From positions 172,959-236,958 of the forward strand of contig SCFO01000004.1 of the NCBI GenBank assembly GCA_004078665.1: DNA of 64,000 nt. Direction: 5' to 3'. The DNA comes from Halobacillus fulvus. GTDB taxonomy: Bacteria > Bacillota > Bacilli > Bacillales > Halobacillaceae. A program made the translations under genes and the position numbers. The notes beneath the pieces are model-generated. The model made no database searches, had not been told where the DNA came from, and was given only the letters and a program-made list of their open reading frames with translations. Of the stretch, positions 58,957 to 64,000 are shown one piece after another. Numbering within the stretch: position 1 is the first letter of the stretch; the number at the start of each line of letters is the position of its first letter.

Positions 58957-60678
58957 ATGAACATACATGACCTTAAACAACAACTACTCACCGCAAGTAA
59001 ACAAACCCCCGCAGATAAAGTCATAAAAAATGCCCGCATCCTGGATGTGTTCAACCTGGACTGGATCGAGGGCGATATCGCCATCACCAACGGAAAGATC
59101 TCAGGCATCGGCACATTCGAAGGAAAAGAAGTCATCGATGCCAAGCAGCGTTATGTCTGCCCGTCCTTTATTGATGGCCATGTCCATATCGAATCGTCCA
59201 TGGTCCCACCTGCCGAATTTTCCAAAGTGGTGCTCCCACACGGCGTCACAACGGTCATCACCGATCCACACGAAATTGCCAACGTATCCGGCACCAAAGG
59301 CATCCAGTATATGCTGGACGAAGCGGAGCAGACGATGCTCGACATCTTTTTCATGCTCCCGTCCTGTGTTCCTTCTACGTCTTTCGAAAATGCAGGAGCC
59401 GTCCTGAACGCAAAAGACTTAAAGCCTTTTTTACAAGAAAAGAACGTACTCGGGCTAGCAGAAGTGATGGACTATCCGGCTCTTGCAAGTTGTGAACAGG
59501 ACCTCATTGAAAAGATCATCCAAACCGTCGAAGAAAAAGGGAAAATCGATGGTCACCTTGCCGGTCTTCCAACGAACGCGATTAATATCTACCGTGCAGC
59601 AGGTATCCGTTCCGATCATGAATGTAATACGCAGGAAGATGCGTTAGAGCGTCTCCGTCGCGGGATGTATCTGCTTTTGAGAGAAGGGTCCGTCGCCAAA
59701 GACTTGAAGAACCTTCTCCCTGTCGTCACTACTCACAACGCACGCCGCTGCCTATTTTGTACAGATGATAAGCATCTAGATGATCTGCTGGATGAAGGCA
59801 GCATCGATCACCATGTCCGGTCTTCAATCGCTTTAGGCTTAGCTCCAGAACTCGCCTATCAGATGGCTTCTCTGAATGCGGCCGAATGCTATGGGCTCGA
59901 CGAGAAAGGCGCGATTGCTCCTGGTTATGATGCCGATCTCCTTTTCATCAGTGACCTGAACAATGTCGTCATCGACGAAGTGTATAAAAAAGGAGAACAA
60001 GTGGCTGAGAATGGTACGTTTACCGGAAAAGCATCAGAAAGCGGAGCCGCCGATCCGTCCATTACGACATCCGTCCATTTCCACCCTGTAACAAAGCAGG
60101 CGATTCAGGTTCCCGTAAAAGACACGTCCCACATCATCGAAATCAATCCGAATCAGCTTGCCACCAATAAGCTGATCGAACCGGTAGACAGCACCGATGG
60201 TTTTTTCAAGCCTTCAATCGAAAAGGACCTCACGAAGATTGTGGTCGTTGAACGGCATCATCAAACCGGAAACGTCGGCGCAGGCATTCTGAAAGGCCTC
60301 TCAATTAAAACAGGAGCCATCGCGACCACCATTGCCCACGACTCCCATAATATCGTGGCAGCCGGTACAAATGATGTGGACCTGTTGCTCGCAATAGAGC
60401 ACTTAAAGACCATGCAAGGAGGACTCGTCATTGTAAAAGAAGGAATCGTCATCGCTGACCTTCCGTTGACCATCGCCGGTCTGATGTCCGAAAAACAAGC
60501 AGAAGATGTTTATACTGAGCTTCAACAAATCGATCAAGCCGTTCACGACATCGGCTTCACAGGAGACTTCAACCCATTCCTGACGTTGTCCTTTTTGACA
60601 CTGCCCGTCATCCCCGCATTAAAGATGACCGATCAGGGACTGTTTGACGTGGAACGCTTCACCCATATCGAAGTATGA
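58957..60678 (+). CDS. adeC: adenine deaminase
   Basis: A 573-aa amidohydrolase-superfamily adenine deaminase (AdeC), converting adenine to hypoxanthine. The metal-binding GHVHIESSMVPPAEFSKVVLPHGVTTVITDPHEIANV and the LPSCVPST segment are characteristic, with GLAEVMDYPAL, DGHLAG and a C-terminal domain containing ATTIAHDSHNIVAAGTND. The ATG at 58957 has GAAGGAG upstream; the frame runs 29 codons further up, into the riboswitch. A purine riboswitch with a guanine-type core precedes it, so the enzyme's own product could feed back. Confidence 0.95.
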   Translation: MNIHDLKQQLLTASKQTPADKVIKNARILDVFNLDWIEGDIAITNGKISGIGTFEGKEVIDAKQRYVCPSFIDGHVHIESSMVPPAEFSKVVLPHGVTTVITDPHEIANVSGTKGIQYMLDEAEQTMLDIFFMLPSCVPSTSFENAGAVLNAKDLKPFLQEKNVLGLAEVMDYPALASCEQDLIEKIIQTVEEKGKIDGHLAGLPTNAINIYRAAGIRSDHECNTQEDALERLRRGMYLLLREGSVAKDLKNLLPVVTTHNARRCLFCTDDKHLDDLLDEGSIDHHVRSSIALGLAPELAYQMASLNAAECYGLDEKGAIAPGYDADLLFISDLNNVVIDEVYKKGEQVAENGTFTGKASESGAADPSITTSVHFHPVTKQAIQVPVKDTSHIIEINPNQLATNKLIEPVDSTDGFFKPSIEKDLTKIVVVERHHQTGNVGAGILKGLSIKTGAIATTIAHDSHNIVAAGTNDVDLLLAIEHLKTMQGGLVIVKEGIVIADLPLTIAGLMSEKQAEDVYTELQQIDQAVHDIGFTGDFNPFLTLSFLTLPVIPALKMTDQGLFDVERFTHIEV

Positions 60679-60692
60679 CCATCTAAATCATT

Positions 60693-60738
60693 AAAAAAAC
60701 GCATGAACACAGATTTCCCATCTGATTCATGCGTTTTT
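60693..60738. terminator. bidirectional terminator downstream of adeC
   Basis: ACGCATGAA...AGAT/ATCT...TTCATGCGT stem with T-runs on both strands, between converging genes. Confidence 0.85.
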
Positions 60739-60743
60739 ATGTG

Positions 60744-61265
60744 TTATTCAAAATGTTCTTCCACGTATTCCTGTTCTTCATCAGCGGTCATCAACCGGAG
60801 AGCTTCTCCAACCGTTCCGTCCTTCTCTTTCCAAATCTGGTTATGAACGTCTACAGCATTACTGAAGTCACCTTCCTGCCAAGCCGTCAGCACTTCACGG
60901 AAAAACGCTTCATTTGTATAATCGGCCTCATCTAACGTTTGAAGCATCTTGTCAAGCCGCTCATCTGTAATCTGCAAATGTCCCCACTTCTTCGTAGCAT
61001 AAATCTTCTGGTGCGTCATCTTATGTATATTCTCGCGAAAGCTGAATTCGGAAGGGATCCCTTCTTGCTCTTCTGACTCCTCCTCATCACCTTCATTCTC
61101 CGTTACATCAACAAACTGAGCTTCCGTCTCCGTCTCAGGAAGACGCTCCTCTTCTGGAATCGAAGCACGTGAATCTTGTAAAAAACCGTTAAGAGCATAA
61201 TAAGTGCCACTGCCTATTAATACGATACTAAAAAAAGCAATTAACCCAATCCAAACCTTATTCAA
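60744..61265 (-). CDS. membrane-anchored protein with helical C-terminal domain (possibly DUF6241)
   Basis: A 173-aa protein. One N-terminal membrane anchor (about 5-27), an acidic linker (ETETEAQFVDVTENEGDEEESEE), and an extracytoplasmic helical domain (FSFRENIHKMTHQKIYATKKWGHLQITDERLDKML to the end). The wording of the last domain reminds me of DUF6241 proteins of bacilli, but I am not certain. The start is a TTG at 61263-61265 behind AAAGGGG. Function unknown. Confidence 0.7.
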   Translation of the reverse strand: MNKVWIGLIAFFSIVLIGSGTYYALNGFLQDSRASIPEEERLPETETEAQFVDVTENEGDEEESEEQEGIPSEFSFRENIHKMTHQKIYATKKWGHLQITDERLDKMLQTLDEADYTNEAFFREVLTAWQEGDFSNAVDVHNQIWKEKDGTVGEALRLMTADEEQEYVEEHFE

Positions 61266-61466
61266 ACCAATTGACCCCTTTCAACAGCAATATTAATTCA
61301 ATTTTACCATATATACACCCCTGCAAATAGAAAATTGAGGGAATATGTAATAATATCGGCTTAATCATAAAGTTTTATAGCTGTTTTGTAATAAATCAAA
61401 CGTAATACTTGATAAAAGCATAAGAATGATCGGTACACTAAACCATTTCTATATTTTAATTCAGGA

Positions 61467-61790
61467 TCATTTATCAATATCTAAAAGGAACGCAGCCATT
61501 TCTTCTTTTGATTGAAATTTAAAAGCATATCCATAATGAATTTTGCTTACCCCCTGGTTTTTTCTCTTAGGGAATGTTCGGAGAGATGTATTATGATTTA
61601 TACCTGTAGAACGTTCCTTTAAACGGCTGTCCCTTCTTACACTAACAGGATCGAGCACAATCGTAAGCTCTTGATTCGGCAATAAATACACAACCTCTCC
61701 ATTGGTTCTATGCTCAAATTCTACTGACTTTGTACTCTCATTCGTCATTTTATAATGGACTTGTTCGATCTCTTCGATTACTTGATTCAT
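61467..61790 (-). CDS. hypothetical protein (107 aa)
   Basis: A soluble 107-aa protein of no family I recognise. The N-terminal part is predicted beta-rich (VEFEHRTNGEVVYLLPNQELTIVLDPVSV), the middle is basic (KRKNQGVSKIHYGYAFKF), and it ends in an amphipathic helix (SKEEMAAFLLDIDK). The RBS is excellent (GAGGAGG 6 nt before the ATG). The flanks are notably AT-rich and otherwise empty, and it sits next to a tRNA array, so it may be an acquired gene. Confidence 0.65.
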   Translation of the reverse strand: MNQVIEEIEQVHYKMTNESTKSVEFEHRTNGEVVYLLPNQELTIVLDPVSVRRDSRLKERSTGINHNTSLRTFPKRKNQGVSKIHYGYAFKFQSKEEMAAFLLDIDK

Positions 61791-62074
61791 ATATCCTCCT
61801 CAGAACTCTTGTATTTTGATTAGGCCATGATTTATTGAAAATCTTCCCCTTAATGATTAGACGATTTAAAAATTAAAAAGGACGGGACTTGAACGTAAAT
61901 AATCGGCTTTTTTGCTGCACTATAAGTAATCTCCTTCAAAATAGAAGAAGTGAACTTTAAAAACACTAATCAGGAATATAAAGGCCTTCACAAGTTATTT
62001 CGTAATGGAGAGTAGAGACATAAATCCTCTGTATTGTTTTATCGAACTTATTTTAAATCGATTATTAGACAAAT
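61791..62074. other. AT-rich intergenic DNA before the tRNA cluster
   Basis: I see no gene, tRNA-like remnant or repeat in this stretch; only short frames with poor starts. Confidence 0.5.
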
Positions 62075-62107
62075 AAAAAAGACTCCAACATTACTGTTGA
62101 AGTCTTC
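62075..62107 (-). terminator. terminator of the rRNA-tRNA operon
   Basis: AAGACTTCAACA pairs with TGTTGGAGTCTT on the minus strand, followed by a T-run, just after the last tRNA. Confidence 0.85.
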
Positions 62108-62115
62108 TTAGATAG

Positions 62116-62197
62116 TACCGGTGGCCGGGGTCGAACCGGCACTCCGTGAGGAACACGATTTTGAGTCGTGCGCGTCTGCCAATTCCGCCACACCGGC
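62116..62197 (-). tRNA. tRNA-Leu (CAA)
   Basis: 82 nt, type II with a long variable arm; loop CTCAAAA gives anticodon CAA. The 3' end reads A-CTA, so CCA is not encoded. Confidence 0.96.
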
Positions 62198-62203
62198 ATC
62201 TTC

Positions 62204-62277
62204 TGGAGGCGGCAACCGGAATCGAACCGGTGATAAAGGAGTTGCAGTCCTCTGCCTTACCGCTTGGCTATGCCGCC
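62204..62277 (-). tRNA. tRNA-Cys (GCA)
   Basis: 74 nt, acceptor GGCGGCA, loop CTGCAAC (GCA), encoded CCA. Confidence 0.97.
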
Positions 62278-62306
62278 ACAATCGTACTATTATTATATTA
62301 ATTTTA

Positions 62307-62381
62307 TGGAGCGGGAGACGGGATTCGAACCCGCGACCCCCACCTTGGCAAGGTGGTGTTCTACCACTGAACTACTCCCGC
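62307..62381 (-). tRNA. tRNA-Gly (GCC)
   Basis: 75 nt, acceptor GCGGGAG, loop TTGCCAA (GCC), encoded CCA. Confidence 0.97.
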
Positions 62382-62389
62382 AAGAAAAA

Positions 62390-62464
62390 TGGCTGGGCCA
62401 GCTGGATTCGAACCAGCGCATGACGGTACCAAAAACCGTTGCCTTACCGCTTGGCTATGGCCCA
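62390..62464 (-). tRNA. tRNA-Gln (TTG)
   Basis: 75 nt, acceptor TGGGCCA, loop TTTTGGT (TTG), encoded CCA. Confidence 0.97.
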
Positions 62465-62491
62465 ATATGAGTTTCTTTTATTAGAGAAAAA

Positions 62492-62568
62492 TGGGGCGGT
62501 TGATGGGGATCGAACCCACGAATGCCGGAACCACAATCCGGTGCGTTAACCACTTCGCCACAACCGCC
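62492..62568 (-). tRNA. tRNA-His (GTG)
   Basis: 77 nt including the extra 5' G opposite C73; loop TTGTGGT (GTG), encoded CCA. Confidence 0.97.
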
Positions 62569-62579
62569 GTTATCAAAAG

Positions 62580-62650
62580 CAGGGGTAGTAGGAATCGAAC
62601 CCACATTGACGGTTTTGGAGACCGTAGTTTTACCATTAAACTATACCCCT
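62580..62650 (-). tRNA. tRNA-Trp (CCA)
   Basis: 71 nt, acceptor AGGGGTA/TACCCCT, loop CTCCAAA (anticodon CCA). The 3' end reads G-CTT, so the terminal CCA is not encoded. Confidence 0.97.
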
Positions 62651-62671
62651 ATTTGAAAATATGAAATTAAA

Positions 62672-62757
62672 TGGTGGAGGGAGTAGGACTCGAACCTACG
62701 AACCCGATGGGAGCGGATTTACAGTCCGCCGCGTTTGGCCAACTTCGCTATCCCTCC
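62672..62757 (-). tRNA. tRNA-Tyr (GTA)
   Basis: 86 nt, type II, loop CTGTAAA (GTA), encoded CCA. A queuosine target, relevant to queG. Confidence 0.97.
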
Positions 62758-62767
62758 ATGTTATAAA

Positions 62768-62843
62768 TGGTGCCGGCCAGAGGACTTGAACCCCCAACCT
62801 ACTGATTACAAATCAGTTGCTCTGCCAGTTGAGCTAGGCCGGC
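62768..62843 (-). tRNA. tRNA-Thr (TGT)
   Basis: 76 nt, acceptor GCCGGCC, loop TTTGTAA (TGT), encoded CCA. Confidence 0.97.
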
Positions 62844-62850
62844 TTCAAGA

Positions 62851-62926
<76 letters not shown>

Positions 62927-62947
62927 ATAACTATGTATTTGTGAAAG

Positions 62948-63024
62948 TGGCGGTCCGGACGGGACTCGAACCCGCGACCTCCTGCGTGACAGGCAGGCAT
63001 TCTAACCAACTGAACTACCGGACC
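62948..63024 (-). tRNA. tRNA-Asp (GTC)
   Basis: 77 nt, acceptor GGTCCGG, loop CTGTCAC (GTC), encoded CCA. Confidence 0.97.
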
Positions 63025-63040
63025 AACTTTTCAAAATAAT

Positions 63041-63118
<78 letters not shown>

Positions 63119-63170
63119 ATAGTGTGGAAATCTTTTTAATGAATTCCCATTACATATTAAGTTTATTCAA

Positions 63171-63246
63171 TGGTGGAGGATGCAGGGATCGAACCTGCGA
63201 CCCCTTGCTTGTAAGGCAAGTGCTCTCCCAGCTGAGCTAATCCTCC
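63171..63246 (-). tRNA. tRNA-Val (TAC)
   Basis: 76 nt, acceptor GGAGGAT, loop CTTACAA (TAC), encoded CCA. Confidence 0.97.
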
Positions 63247-63249
63247 GAG

Positions 63250-63324
63250 TGGTGACCCGTACGGGATTCGAACCCGTGTTACCGCCGTGAAAGGGCGGTG
63301 TCTTAACCACTTGACCAACGGGCC
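63250..63324 (-). tRNA. tRNA-Glu (TTC)
   Basis: 75 nt, acceptor GGCCCGT, loop CTTTCAC (TTC), encoded CCA. Confidence 0.97.
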
Positions 63325-63334
63325 AAAGTTTTGA

Positions 63335-63427
63335 TGGCGGAGAGTGAGGGATTCGAACCCTCGAAACCGTGGTAACGGTTTACACGAATTCCAATCGTGC
63401 TCCTTCGGCCAGCTCGGACAACTCTCC
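63335..63427 (-). tRNA. tRNA-Ser (GGA)
   Basis: 93 nt, type II with a long variable arm, loop TTGGAAT (GGA), encoded CCA. Confidence 0.97.
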
Positions 63428-63433
63428 ATAATA

Positions 63434-63508
63434 TGGCTCCAACGGTAGGATTCGAACCTACGACCGATCGGTTAACAGCCGATTGCTCTACCACTGAGCT
63501 ACGTTGGA
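63434..63508 (-). tRNA. tRNA-Asn (GTT)
   Basis: 75 nt, acceptor TCCAACG, loop CTGTTAA (GTT), encoded CCA. First tRNA after 5S. Confidence 0.97.
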
Positions 63509-63521
63509 ATAATGTTAGAAA

Positions 63522-63634
63522 CCTGGCAGCGTCCTACTCTCACGGGGATAAACCCGACTACCATCGGCGCTGAAGAGCTTAACTGCTGTGTTCGGCATGG
63601 GAACAGGTGTGACCTCTTCGCCTTCACCACCAGA
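63522..63634 (-). rRNA. 5S ribosomal RNA
   Basis: On the minus strand it begins TCTGGTGGTGAAGGCG and ends GACGCTGCCAGG, with the conserved CCATGCCGAACACAG core. Ends are approximate. Confidence 0.95.
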
Positions 63635-63796
63635 TCTCTGTTGCTTTTTTCAAGGACAAGATATATTATATGATCCTTTTTGAAAAAATGCAAGGGTTAA
63701 TTTAAACTTTTTTGCAAACCATCAAAACTGGATAAGTACAACATTCACGATTGAAAACACGTTTTTCATAACTAGCTTTCGCTTTTTAAATATAGA

Positions 63797-64000
63797 TAAG
63801 TCATCGATCGATTAGTATCCGTCAGCTCCACGTGTCACCACGCTTCCACCTCGGACCTATCAACCTCATCGTATCTGAGGGATCTTATTACCTTATAGGT
63901 AAGGGAAATCTCATCTCAAGGGGGGCTTCATGCTTAGATGCTTTCAGCACTTATCCCGACCACACGTAGCTACCCAGCGATGCTCCTGGCGGAACAACTG
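63797..64000 (-). rRNA. 23S ribosomal RNA, 3' end (partial)
   Basis: The minus strand carries the 3' end of 23S rRNA, including GAGTGC-less conserved blocks such as AAGCATCTAAGCATGAAGCC and the terminal CTAATCGATCGATGAC. The gene continues beyond the window. The exact 3' end is estimated. Confidence 0.95.

Overview
The window looks like core chromosome from an endospore-forming member of the Bacillaceae. Three things support this: two complete GerA-type germinant receptor operons, the sporulation genes yhbH and prkA, and an rRNA operon tail whose tRNA order (Asn-Ser-Glu-Val-Met-Asp-Phe-Thr-Tyr-Trp-His-Gln-Gly-Cys-Leu) is the one I know from Bacillus subtilis. Moderate G+C, fairly acidic proteins and a K+/Na+-proton antiporter would fit a halotolerant genus such as Halobacillus, but that is inference. 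I see no insertion sequence, phage or CRISPR array. Almost everything is on the minus strand, which runs with the rRNA operon at the right edge.

Layout. 1-774: start of a YheI-type multidrug ABC transporter behind a leader peptide and two terminator-like hairpins. 812-4587: first gerA operon (plus strand). 4.7-8.8 kb: aldo/keto reductase, a HelD-like helicase, a zinc-ribbon membrane protein and an RsbW-like kinase. 8.9-9.15 kb: an expanded REP-like repeat. 9.2-10.9 kb: a chemoreceptor overlapping a STAS protein. 11-16.5 kb: stand-alone MurG, MATE pump, aldehyde dehydrogenase, nucleoside transporter. 16.8-19.9 kb: Fur-controlled siderophore uptake operon. 20-24.6 kb: LysM/CAP protein and the second gerA operon. 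24.7-30.8 kb: purine permease with a PurR operator, ydbST, proC, a possible small RNA, antiporter. 30.9-35.7 kb: second HelD, yhbH, and yidC2 controlled by a MifM-type arrest peptide. 36-46.5 kb: odhAB (2-oxoglutarate dehydrogenase), ppk/ppx (polyphosphate), prkA. 46.7-50.3 kb: a candidate structured RNA, small membrane proteins, lipM-lipA and trmL. 50.3-54.8 kb: amidase-domain protein, ogt, queG and an ABC-class ATPase. 55-61.8 kb: tRNA-Gly, a structured repeat, DMT transporter, TraB-family protein, riboswitch-controlled adenine deaminase and unknown proteins. 62.1-64 kb: 15 tRNAs, 5S and the 3' end of 23S rRNA.

How the parts relate. Sporulation and germination recur: the receptors have forespore SigG-like promoters and yhbH has a SigE-like -10. 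Lipoate metabolism (lipM, lipA) supplies the cofactor carried by OdhB. Purine salvage is represented by nucleoside and base permeases plus adenine deaminase, two of them with recognisable purine regulation. The most distinctive content is RNA-level regulation: a ribosome-dependent attenuator, an arrest peptide with an SD-sequestering hairpin, a purine riboswitch, a repeated element with covarying stems, and two unassigned small RNA candidates.
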